Positions 1-7,871 of a DNA stretch of 17,433 bases are shown here, piece by piece. Location of the stretch: NCBI GenBank assembly GCA_002441555.1, contig DJWK01000012.1, positions 1-17,433 on the forward strand, read 5' to 3'. The translations under genes and the position numbers were made by a program. The DNA comes from Thermodesulfobacteriaceae bacterium UBA6232 (GTDB lineage Bacteria > Desulfobacterota > Thermodesulfobacteria > Thermodesulfobacteriales > Thermodesulfobacteriaceae). Positions within the stretch are counted from its first letter, which is position 1; every line of letters starts with the position of its first letter. The notes beneath the pieces are model-generated. The model ran no database searches, was not told the origin of the DNA, and worked only from the letters and a program-made list of their open reading frames with translations.

Positions 1-2
1 AA

Positions 3-1703
3 TATGAAGGTGTTGAGCTTGACATTAATTCCATACCCCTTGATGATCCGAAAACCTTTAAACTCCTTCAGGAAGGGGAAACCGACGGAGTATTTCAGCT
101 TGAATCTGAAGGAATGAAAGACTTATTAAGAAGGCTTAAGCCCACGGAATTCAATGACCTTATTGCAGTGCTTGCCCTTTATCGTCCAGGGCCTCTTGAA
201 GGAGGCCTTGTTGATCAATATATTGAAACCAAACACGGAAAAAGGAAACCCGAATATCTCCATCCTCTCTTAGAGCCTATCTTAAAGGAGACATACGGGG
301 TTATCGTTTATCAGGAACAGGTAATGGAGATTGCCCGGGCCTTTGCAGGTTATACCCTTGGTGAGGCTGACCTTCTTCGCAGAGCTATGGGTAAAAAAGA
401 CAAAGAACTCATGCAACAGCTTAAATCTGATTTTGTGGAAAGATCTGTTGAAAGAAACATCCCAAGAGATATTGCTGAAAAGGTCTTTGACCTTATGGAA
501 AAATTTGCAGAATACGGCTTTAACAAAAGCCATTCGGCAGCCTATGCTATGCTTTCTTATCAGACCGCCTATCTGAAAGCTCATTATCCCGTTTATTTCC
601 TTGCCTCTATCCTTACTTACGAAATTAACAAAAGCGAGGAAGTAAGCAAATATTTAACCCTGGCAGAGAAAATGGGAATCCCCATCTTGCCTCCTGATAT
701 AAACTTAAGTGGAGCGGGCTTTTCTGTTGAAAAAGGCGCAATAAGAATAGGTCTTCAAGCCATAAAAAATGTTGGAGAAGAGGCTGTTCAGGAAATCATT
801 AGAAAAAGGCCTTATAAAGATTTTATTGATTTCTGTCAAAAGGTGGATACCCAAAAGGTGAATAGAAAAACCATTGAAACTCTTATTAAAGCAGGAGCCT
901 TTGATAGTCTTGAGCCCGTTAGAGCCAAACTTCTTCACAATCTACCAGCTATCTTAGCCTTCACGCAAGAGAAAAAGGGTGCCTCCCTTTTTGGACAGAC
1001 AAGTTTATTAAACCTAAATTTATCAACCTCTCTCAAACTGGAAGAGGTTCCAGAATGGACCCTGGAGGAAAAGCTCAATTTTGAAAAACAGGCCCTTGGC
1101 TTCTATTTATCAGATCATCCCCTAAGAAAATATCGTTCCCTTATTGAAGTTTTTACTCCCTATAATTTGGAAAATATAAAAACCAGAAAAAATGGTGATA
1201 AAATTATACTCTGTGCTTTGATCTCTGAGATAAAACTCAAAACCACGAAAAGCGGAAATAAAATTGCCTTACTTAAACTGGAAGATGAATTTGCCATCGG
1301 AAAGGCCTTGATCTTTCCAGATATTTACAAAGAAAAAATGGATTTAATTAAGGAATCTTCCATTTTGTGGTTTAAAGGAGAACTTGACATAGAAGAGGAA
1401 ACCTATACCTTTCTTGTAGAAGATTTAAAACCCGTAGAAGACCTTTCTTTTTTTAAGGAGGGCAATTTTAAACTCTTCCTTAGGAATGATAGAATTGAAG
1501 AGGAAAACCTTTTTAAAATTAAAGATATGCTTAAAGATTATCAGGAGAATGCTCCCTCTTTACCCTTAAGAATAGTTCTTCTTTATCCAGATTGCATGGT
1601 TTATTTTGAACCCAATGGATATAAATTTCCCCTTAATCTATCCTTTCTTGACCTATTTTTGAGTTCCTACCCAGAAATAAATTTGAGGTGTGAACTTTCA
1701 TGA
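3..1703 (+). CDS. dnaE: DNA polymerase III alpha subunit (DnaE), C-terminal part; 5' end outside window
   Basis: Catalytic subunit of the replicative DNA polymerase. The reading frame is open from base 3, so the gene enters from the left edge; the first ATG in view (114) is internal. Frame 3-113 encodes the typical stretch GETDGVFQLESEGM, continuing into ALYRPGPLEGG, a hallmark of DnaE. About 566 residues are present, roughly the C-terminal half of a usual 1,100-1,200 residue protein, so the catalytic aspartates of the palm lie upstream and cannot be checked. The segment includes FAEYGFNKSHSAAYAMLSYQTAYLK (given by its positions, about 510-585), a helix-hairpin-helix region, and a late OB-fold (about 1200-1450). 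The stop TGA overlaps the ATG of the next gene (ATGA), implying translational coupling. Identification is firm. Confidence 0.95.
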   Translation, partial: YEGVELDINSIPLDDPKTFKLLQEGETDGVFQLESEGMKDLLRRLKPTEFNDLIAVLALYRPGPLEGGLVDQYIETKHGKRKPEYLHPLLEPILKETYGVIVYQEQVMEIARAFAGYTLGEADLLRRAMGKKDKELMQQLKSDFVERSVERNIPRDIAEKVFDLMEKFAEYGFNKSHSAAYAMLSYQTAYLKAHYPVYFLASILTYEINKSEEVSKYLTLAEKMGIPILPPDINLSGAGFSVEKGAIRIGLQAIKNVGEEAVQEIIRKRPYKDFIDFCQKVDTQKVNRKTIETLIKAGAFDSLEPVRAKLLHNLPAILAFTQEKKGASLFGQTSLLNLNLSTSLKLEEVPEWTLEEKLNFEKQALGFYLSDHPLRKYRSLIEVFTPYNLENIKTRKNGDKIILCALISEIKLKTTKSGNKIALLKLEDEFAIGKALIFPDIYKEKMDLIKESSILWFKGELDIEEETYTFLVEDLKPVEDLSFFKEGNFKLFLRNDRIEEENLFKIKDMLKDYQENAPSLPLRIVLLYPDCMVYFEPNGYKFPLNLSFLDLFLSSYPEINLRCELS

Positions 1704-3094
1704 AAATTTTTGTTTTTACTCGAAAAGAGGATTGTCAAGTTTATTTTTGCCTTGAAGAAATTTTAATAAAAGAAAAAGCTGAACTTTATTATTGTGAGAA
1801 CGAAGATAGTGAAATTCTTCAAGGACTTTCTATTTCCCCTTCCGATTTAACTCTTATAATTTTCGATTTTGAAACCTTTCATGAAACCATCTTTGCCTTA
1901 ATTCAAAAATTCAAAAAAATAGTTCCCAATTCTTATATAATTGTGGTAAATGCTCCTGAAGATGTGGAATTAGCTGTAAAGTTTTTAAAAGAGGGGGCTT
2001 ATCATTATTTTACTAATGCCCTTGACAAAGAGTGTCTCTGTAAACTCTTGAGTGAAATCACCCAAATTCACCAAAGAAATACTGATGAGGAAAAGGAACC
2101 TTTAAATCTCTTTGTAGGTAAAAGCAAAGCTATTCAACGCATAAAGGAATTTTTACCCACCATTGCAGAAACCCATTGTAATGTTCTAATTGTTGGTGAA
2201 ACTGGAACAGGGAAGGAGCTCCTTGCAAGAATTATTCATCAGTTATCACCCCGCAGTAAAGCCCCTTTTGTTATTTTAGACTGCACCACCCTTCAGGAAA
2301 CCATTTTTGAAAGTGAGGTCTTTGGTTATGAAAAAGGGGCCTTCACTGGAGCCTATTCTTCAAAAAAGGGCTTAGTTGAACTTGCCGATGGAGGAACTCT
2401 TTTTATTGACGAAATAGGTGAACTTCCCCTTCCTTTACAGAAAAAATTTTTAAGATTTATTCAGGAAAAAACCTTTATGAGAGTTGGTGGAACACGCTTT
2501 TACAAGGCTGATGTAAGAATTATTGCCGCAACTAATAGAAACCTTGAAGAGGAGATAAGAAAAGGTAATTTTAGATCAGATCTCTATTTTCGTTTAAACA
2601 CCCTTGTAATTGAGATCCCACCTTTGCGGGAAAGAAAGGAGGATATCCCCCTATTGCTGGAACATTTTATAAAGGTTAAATCTGCTGAAATAGGAAGATC
2701 TTTTAAAGGTTTCTCCAAAGGTTTTTTGGAAGCTCTTTTGAACTACAACTGGCCGGGTAATGTGAGAGAACTCATAAATGTTATTGAAAGGGCTTTAATA
2801 CTTTCTCCTGATGGTTATCTATCAGAAAATATACTGCCTTCTTATATTTTAAAAGGGGAAGACAGTTTAAAAAAGGAATTGCCAAGCATAAATGAGATGA
2901 ACTCAAACAAAACCTTGAATCTAAAAGAAATAGAAAAAGACCTTGTTTTAAGGGCCCTTGAAATAAATAATTGGAATCAAACAAAAACCGCTGAATATCT
3001 TGGAATTTCAAGAAAACAGCTAATCAATAAGATGAAAAAATACGGTTTAAGTAAAGAAAAAGATAAAAGTCGGCTTAAACATAGAGAAAATTAG
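1700..3094 (+). CDS. Sigma-54-dependent transcriptional activator (NtrC family) with degenerate receiver domain
   Basis: An enhancer-binding protein of 464 residues that should remodel sigma-54 RNA polymerase by ATP hydrolysis. Domains: receiver-like fold (about 1-125), AAA+ domain (about 137-370), Fis-type helix-turn-helix (about 415-455). Visible motifs are Walker A GETGTGKE (166-173), the sigma-54 contact loop GAFTGA (213-218), Walker B LFIDE (D237, E238) and WPGNVREL. The receiver keeps an Asp at the phospho-acceptor place (D56) but lacks the N-terminal acidic pair (it starts MKIFVFTRKED), has Asn at the Thr/Ser switch position (N84) and Asn instead of the invariant Lys (N106). It may therefore not respond to phosphorylation in the ordinary way. 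No histidine kinase gene is in view. It overlaps dnaE by ATGA and converges on nuoN. The two sigma-54-like promoters near 17000-17200 are possible targets, by inference only. Confidence 0.9.
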   Translation: MKIFVFTRKEDCQVYFCLEEILIKEKAELYYCENEDSEILQGLSISPSDLTLIIFDFETFHETIFALIQKFKKIVPNSYIIVVNAPEDVELAVKFLKEGAYHYFTNALDKECLCKLLSEITQIHQRNTDEEKEPLNLFVGKSKAIQRIKEFLPTIAETHCNVLIVGETGTGKELLARIIHQLSPRSKAPFVILDCTTLQETIFESEVFGYEKGAFTGAYSSKKGLVELADGGTLFIDEIGELPLPLQKKFLRFIQEKTFMRVGGTRFYKADVRIIAATNRNLEEEIRKGNFRSDLYFRLNTLVIEIPPLRERKEDIPLLLEHFIKVKSAEIGRSFKGFSKGFLEALLNYNWPGNVRELINVIERALILSPDGYLSENILPSYILKGEDSLKKELPSINEMNSNKTLNLKEIEKDLVLRALEINNWNQTKTAEYLGISRKQLINKMKKYGLSKEKDKSRLKHREN

Positions 3095-4492
3095 ATATAA
3101 ACTTATTCCAGTAAGAATAAGCATTATAAAAATCTCATCAAATTCGGTTTTTTCGTAACTTTTTTCATAGGTACCCTCTTTAAGAACAGCAAGAATAGGG
3201 TTTATTAGTCTAAAGTAATAGTAAATAGAAAGAACAGAAGTAGAAAGAAATATAAAGGCGAGTAAATAAGAACCTTTTTTGATAATCTCTAATAAAACAA
3301 AAAATTTGGTAATAAATCCAGCACTGGGTGGAAGCCCTGCTAAAGAAAAAAGAAGTATAAGCAAACTAAAAAGAATTGGAAAGTTTTGGTATTTTAAACT
3401 TTCTTGATAAGTATTAATGGATATCTTTACCTTTTTAAAATCAATCATAGTTGACAAGGCAAGAAATATACCCAAATTGGTAAGGGCATAAATAAAAATA
3501 TACCCGTAATAAAATCTTAAATTTTCGTTGGACCACGGAATAGCAAGTAGAGTTAAAAGATATCCCACATGAGAAATGGAGGAATAGGCCAGAAGTCTTT
3601 TAACTTCTTTTTGTTTTAAAGCAAAAAGATTCCCTATAAGCATGGATAAAAGGGATATAATATAAAAAAGGCTATAGAGAGCATCTTTGTTAATATAAAA
3701 GGCTCCTTGAGAATTTAGAGAAATCAGGACTAAATTGCCTAAAAATATTGCAAAGGCAAACTTGGAAATCGCTATAAGAATAGGAAAAACCGGCAAGGGA
3801 CTTCCCTGATATACCTCTGGAAGCCAGAAATGAAAAGGAGAGGCTCCAAGCTTGAAAACCAAAGAAGAAAAAATAAGGATAAGCCCCAAGGTAAGATAAT
3901 TAATTTTAGAAGAAAAACTTAATTTGGTTAAAACCTGAAAAAAATTAATTTCAAGAGAGCTGTAATAAATGAAAAAAAGACCTGTAAAGAAAAAAATAGA
4001 TGACAGAGTTCCCAAATAAAAGTACTTAAGTCCAGCCTCCACACATAGTAAGTCCCTTTTATAAAAACTTATTAAAAGGTAAAAACCAAAGGAAACAGCC
4101 TCAATAAGAATAAAGGCAATCAAGAGGTTCTGTGAGGAGGTCAGTAAAGATAAAAAAGAAAGCGTAGTTCCAAAAAAGAAAGAAAATTCATTTAGATATC
4201 TTTCTTTTATAAGAAATCTGTATAAAGAAATATAAAGAATTATTCCAAAAGAAAAAGGAACAAGTCTAAATAAATAATGAGATTTAAAACTTAAAAATTG
4301 ACTTAAATAATCTCTATTTACTGGAAGATTTGAACAGGAAAGGAGTAAAATTAAAAGGGATACAATGAACAAAAAAAGAAAGCTAAAGTATTTTAAATTT
4401 TCTTTTTTGATCCAGAGGGAGTTTACAAGTAATAAAATTAAAGAACCCATTGCCAGAAAAAGCTCAGGAAAGAATATCTTAATTACTTCCAT
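3047..4492 (-). CDS. nuoN: Complex I antiporter-like membrane subunit NuoN
   Basis: Proton-translocating membrane subunit of 481 residues, last gene of the operon, very hydrophobic with about 13-14 predicted transmembrane helices. Key pump residues expected in the family are visible: Glu in helix 5 (LLIAFILIEAVSFGFYLL), Lys in helix 7 (VFKLGASPFHFWLPEVYQG) and Lys in helix 12 (GFITKFFVL). Length fits NuoN (about 480). Its ATG directly abuts the nuoM stop codon. The last 48 bases overlap the 3' end of the regulator gene on the opposite strand, and I see no hairpin with a T-run that would end the operon here. NuoN versus NuoM is assigned from the FHFWLPEVYQG and AGLPPSAGFITK motifs and from gene order. 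Confidence 0.92.
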   Translation of the reverse strand: MEVIKIFFPELFLAMGSLILLLVNSLWIKKENLKYFSFLFLFIVSLLILLLSCSNLPVNRDYLSQFLSFKSHYLFRLVPFSFGIILYISLYRFLIKERYLNEFSFFFGTTLSFLSLLTSSQNLLIAFILIEAVSFGFYLLISFYKRDLLCVEAGLKYFYLGTLSSIFFFTGLFFIYYSSLEINFFQVLTKLSFSSKINYLTLGLILIFSSLVFKLGASPFHFWLPEVYQGSPLPVFPILIAISKFAFAIFLGNLVLISLNSQGAFYINKDALYSLFYIISLLSMLIGNLFALKQKEVKRLLAYSSISHVGYLLTLLAIPWSNENLRFYYGYIFIYALTNLGIFLALSTMIDFKKVKISINTYQESLKYQNFPILFSLLILLFSLAGLPPSAGFITKFFVLLEIIKKGSYLLAFIFLSTSVLSIYYYFRLINPILAVLKEGTYEKSYEKTEFDEIFIMLILTGISLYLIFSMFKPTFIFFFT

Positions 4493-5875
4493 TTAGACAC
4501 CTCCCTCTGTAAGAAACTTAAGGAGAGGAGAAAGATAAAGGGTCAAAATAATAACTACAAGGAAGACTAAGAAAAACAAAATGGTATAGGAAAGAGAAAG
4601 GTCTTTTAGTTTTTTACTTCCAGGACCCTCTTTTTTTACAAAAATAAGCTTGTAAAAAACAATGGATTTATAAATAAGATTTACGGCAATTCCCAAGCTT
4701 AAGAGAAAACCTGAAATTAAAGAAAATTTAAAAACAAAACTTAACATGGTGAATTCAATGTAAAAATAACCAAATAAGGGAAAACCCGCAAGCACAAGAA
4801 GAAAGGCCGTAATAAAAAAGGTATAAACTGGTTTGGTTAAGGTAAGAGAGCCGTATTCATCAATGGAAAGAATTCCTGCAGTTTTCTCCATATGATAAAC
4901 AAAAATAAATAAAGCAAAGGCAAGAAAACCATGAAAGAGACCGAAGGGAATGATTAGATAAGGTGAAAGATAAGGAAGCATGGCAAGACACCCTGCAAGC
5001 ATGACATTTAAATGGCTCATACTCATATAGGTGAAAATCTTTTTTAGATCCCTATTTGACCAGGCAAGAAATCCTGCATAAAGGGCTGAAAAGATGGTAA
5101 GAAAAAGAAGAAAACTTAAAGATAAAGAGGCCTTTTCATAGAGTCTGAAAAATCCATAAATGGCATACTTACTTAAAATGCCTGAAAATATAGCGGTAAC
5201 AGGGCTCGGAAGATTATAGTAGGTATTTAAAAGCCATCCATGAAGGGGAAAAACAGGGGTTTTTACCATTATTCCTATATAAAGAAAGGAGGCTATCCAT
5301 TTGGCATCGCTTAAACCTTTGAGATTAAAATCAAAGGATTGATTGTATTTGTATAGCGCAAGAATCCCCAGCAATAAAAAGGTACTAAATCCGAAGTTGT
5401 AAATTAAGAATTCAAGGGCTATCCTTTTGGGATTCTCCTTAGAAAAATACCAGAGAAGTAAAGTAGCAGGTATTAGCATGGCCTCCCAGAAAATAAAGAA
5501 AGTTAAAGTATCCCCAGCAAGGAAAAAGAGGTTGTTTACGCAAAAGAGCATTAACATAAGACCGTTAAAAAGATGATTTTTAAAATCAAGCTTTACAAAG
5601 AAATAGAGAAATATATAAAGAAAAACATTTAACCAGATAAATAAAATTGAGGCCTGATCAAGTCTGAATTTAAGAACAAATCCAAAATCTTTGAAATAAA
5701 TATATTCGGGAAAACTTTCATTTAAAACATATAAGGTAGGAAATATAAATAAAAGTGAGGCAAAGAGTATAAAAATTCTTGTGAACCAGAAATAATCTCT
5801 CTCTTTGTCTTTCAAAATATAGAAGGAAAAAAGAAATCCCAAAAAGGAAAAGAAAAGAAATCCTTTTAATTCCAT
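4493..5875 (-). CDS. nuoM: Complex I antiporter-like membrane subunit NuoM
   Basis: Hydrophobic protein of 460 residues with about 14 helices, a proton-pumping subunit of the complex I membrane arm. The motif set fits NuoM: Glu in helix 5 (FFIFWEAMLIP), Lys in helix 7 (GIMVKTPVFPLHGWL), Lys in helix 8 (GILSKYAIYGF) and, diagnostically, a Glu rather than Lys in helix 12 (GYFYIEFTMLS, compare E407 of E. coli NuoM, cited from memory). It is slightly shorter than typical NuoM (about 500). The start ATG lies 12 bases after the nuoL-like stop, with a weak A-rich leader. All charged residues of the channel are present, so it should be functional. Confidence 0.92.
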   Translation of the reverse strand: MELKGFLFFSFLGFLFSFYILKDKERDYFWFTRIFILFASLLFIFPTLYVLNESFPEYIYFKDFGFVLKFRLDQASILFIWLNVFLYIFLYFFVKLDFKNHLFNGLMLMLFCVNNLFFLAGDTLTFFIFWEAMLIPATLLLWYFSKENPKRIALEFLIYNFGFSTFLLLGILALYKYNQSFDFNLKGLSDAKWIASFLYIGIMVKTPVFPLHGWLLNTYYNLPSPVTAIFSGILSKYAIYGFFRLYEKASLSLSFLLFLTIFSALYAGFLAWSNRDLKKIFTYMSMSHLNVMLAGCLAMLPYLSPYLIIPFGLFHGFLAFALFIFVYHMEKTAGILSIDEYGSLTLTKPVYTFFITAFLLVLAGFPLFGYFYIEFTMLSFVFKFSLISGFLLSLGIAVNLIYKSIVFYKLIFVKKEGPGSKKLKDLSLSYTILFFLVFLVVIILTLYLSPLLKFLTEGGV

Positions 5876-5887
5876 AGATTAAACCCC

Positions 5888-7648
5888 TTAAAAACTAATT
5901 AATCCTAAAAGGTAAAAAATTATAATTGCCAAAATAAAGATCTGTAAGTATTTAAGTAAACTTCCGTCAAAAAACTGGGTTTTCTTTACAGCAAAGGTAT
6001 AAATATTTTCTGGAAAAGAACGATTTAGACTAAAAAGAAGTCCATCATTAAACAGGTTAAAGAGATTCCTAAAGGCTACTAAAAGTCTATCCACAAGGGG
6101 ACGATAAAACTCGCCTATATATTTATACTCAAGGGGCTCTAAAATATAATTCATAGCCCTATAAATAAATCTTCCTGTAGTTATATAAAACCAGTCGGTA
6201 TCAAGATTAATTTTTGGCTTGGGAGCTATGTATTCTCTAACAGCAAAGAAAATAAGCGCAACTGAAGCAAAGAGAGAAATAACCCCAACGGTATGCTGAT
6301 AAGTATAGGGCTCATAATGCATAGAATAGGGTAAAAATTTATAATAAACCTGTGGAAAAAGCCCAATAAGAATACACAAAAGGGAGGCAATTATCATGGC
6401 AAGATGCATATTCCAAGGAACAGGTTTGTATTCGTAATTTTTTTCCTTTCCAAAAAAGATGTAATAACCCATTTTACAAACAATACTGAAAAAGGTTCCA
6501 ATGGAGGCAAGTTCCATCAAAATATATTCAAAGGGGCGATGGAGAAGGCTTGCTGCATGAATGGTAATACTCTTTGAGACAAAACCGCTTGTTAAAGGCA
6601 CCCCTGAGATGGAAAGAGCTCCGATAAAAAAGTAAAGAGCTATCCAGGGATTTTTCCTTGCAAAGCCTCCAAGGAGATGAATTTTTTGAATTCCTGTGGC
6701 ATAAATAACAGCCCCGGCTGACATAAAAAGGAGTCCTTTATAAATTATGTGAGCAAAGGCATGGGCTCCCGCCCCATTTAAGGCCTCTGCACTTCCAAGC
6801 CCTGCCCCACAAACCATAAATCCGACCTGACTGATAATGTGATAAGAAAGAAGTCTCCGTGGATTGTTTTCAAGGGTTGCATAAACAACGCCATAAAAGG
6901 CCATTATGGCCCCAGCAATTGCCAAAAGATACTCCCCTGGGAACACCCTAACCAGGGCATAAACAGCGCTTTTTGTTGTAAAGGCGCTCAAAAAAACCGA
7001 GCCATAAATGGTTGAATTGGGATAGCTATCAGGAAGCCAGGCGTTTAGAGGAGGCACTGCAGCATTTATTATAAAGGAAAAAAGAATTAGATAATAAGGT
7101 AAGCTATAACTTAAAGACCGAAGATTTTCCACGGTGGTCATTCCCTGGTAATACCAGAGAATTAACATTCCAAGAAGAAGAGAAAGACCGCTCACTGCAT
7201 GAACCAAAATATATCTTATGGAAGAAAAATAAGCCTCACGAGTTCTTGCGGCAATCACAAGAAGCACGGCAAAAACTGCAAGACCTTCCCAGAAGAGATA
7301 AAAAGACAACCAGTCATAGGCAAAGGCAACCCCAACTGCACAGGCCATATAAAGAAGGCCTGCACTTATCTGTAGGCGATCCTCAACCTGAAGGGCATAT
7401 AAAAGCCCTATAAATCCTATGAGACTAAAGACATAGGCAAAAAAAAGAGAAAGCTTGTCAACCTTCATAAGGAATTCATAGTTAAGAATTTTAAAACCAC
7501 CGTAAATTCCTGGTTGAAGCTGGATAATCAAAAGAAAGGTTAAAAGAGCTGTAAATAGAGCAAGATAATTTAAACTTTTCCGATAAAAAAAGTATATAAA
7601 TACACCAACAAAGAGAGCCGGAACACTAGGAGGAATAATATTTATCAT
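5888..7648 (-). CDS. nuoL: NuoL/MrpD-like antiporter subunit with C-terminal extension
   Basis: Membrane subunit of 586 residues in the NuoL/MrpA/MrpD family. After about 14 helices there is a tail of roughly 115 residues with the LDTDWFY motif, a long amphipathic stretch and a final transmembrane helix (LQIFILAIIIFYLLGLISF). That is the arrangement expected for the lateral helix that clamps the NuoL, M and N pumps together. Helix 5 Glu is present (FYLFWEGLAVF) and helix 12 Lys is present (GFVSKSI). The helix 7 region reads FIINAAVPPLNAWLPDSYP, so the usual helix 7 Lys is replaced by Asn; a Lys sits in helix 8 (AFTTKSAVYAL). The sequence looks closer to MrpD-type antiporter subunits of deltaproteobacterial clusters than to classical NuoL. 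RBS AAGGAGGAAG precedes the ATG, which lies inside the 3' end of the small gene upstream (23-base overlap). Confidence 0.85.
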   Translation of the reverse strand: MINIIPPSVPALFVGVFIYFFYRKSLNYLALFTALLTFLLIIQLQPGIYGGFKILNYEFLMKVDKLSLFFAYVFSLIGFIGLLYALQVEDRLQISAGLLYMACAVGVAFAYDWLSFYLFWEGLAVFAVLLVIAARTREAYFSSIRYILVHAVSGLSLLLGMLILWYYQGMTTVENLRSLSYSLPYYLILFSFIINAAVPPLNAWLPDSYPNSTIYGSVFLSAFTTKSAVYALVRVFPGEYLLAIAGAIMAFYGVVYATLENNPRRLLSYHIISQVGFMVCGAGLGSAEALNGAGAHAFAHIIYKGLLFMSAGAVIYATGIQKIHLLGGFARKNPWIALYFFIGALSISGVPLTSGFVSKSITIHAASLLHRPFEYILMELASIGTFFSIVCKMGYYIFFGKEKNYEYKPVPWNMHLAMIIASLLCILIGLFPQVYYKFLPYSMHYEPYTYQHTVGVISLFASVALIFFAVREYIAPKPKINLDTDWFYITTGRFIYRAMNYILEPLEYKYIGEFYRPLVDRLLVAFRNLFNLFNDGLLFSLNRSFPENIYTFAVKKTQFFDGSLLKYLQIFILAIIIFYLLGLISF

Positions 7649-7871
7649 AATCTTCCTCCTTTTTTGAGACCAAAACCCCAGTAACTTTTACCACAATAAA
7701 GAGGAATAAGGCTCCCAAAAGTCCAAAGATACCTTCAAAAAAGGGAATTCTTTCAAAGGCAAAGTGTTTTTCTTCATGGAAATAAAACTCGCCTATAAGT
7801 GATAGTAAAAAGGCTATAAGAACAACTATGAAAGCCTTATAAAAATTTGGTTTATCAACCTTATCCCACAT
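7626..7871 (-). CDS. Small two-helix membrane protein between antiporter subunits
   Basis: Predicted protein of 81 residues starting at ATG 7871 (MWDKVDKP), chosen over an upstream TTG at 7883 because GAGGTG lies 5 bases before the ATG. Two transmembrane helices are visible: about residues 10-26 (FYKAFIVVLIAFLLSLIGEF) and about 44-65 (FEGIFGLLGALFLFIVVKV). A hydrophilic tail ends KKEEDYDKYYSS. It overlaps the preceding antiporter gene by 11 bases and the following one by 23 bases, so it is almost certainly coexpressed and probably an accessory subunit of the membrane arm. I do not recognise a named family. Small proteins with a charged tail like this are, to my memory, seen next to MrpD-type subunits in deltaproteobacterial antiporter clusters. 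It has no counterpart in the 14-subunit E. coli complex I. Confidence 0.75.
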   Translation of the reverse strand: MWDKVDKPNFYKAFIVVLIAFLLSLIGEFYFHEEKHFAFERIPFFEGIFGLLGALFLFIVVKVTGVLVSKKEEDYDKYYSS

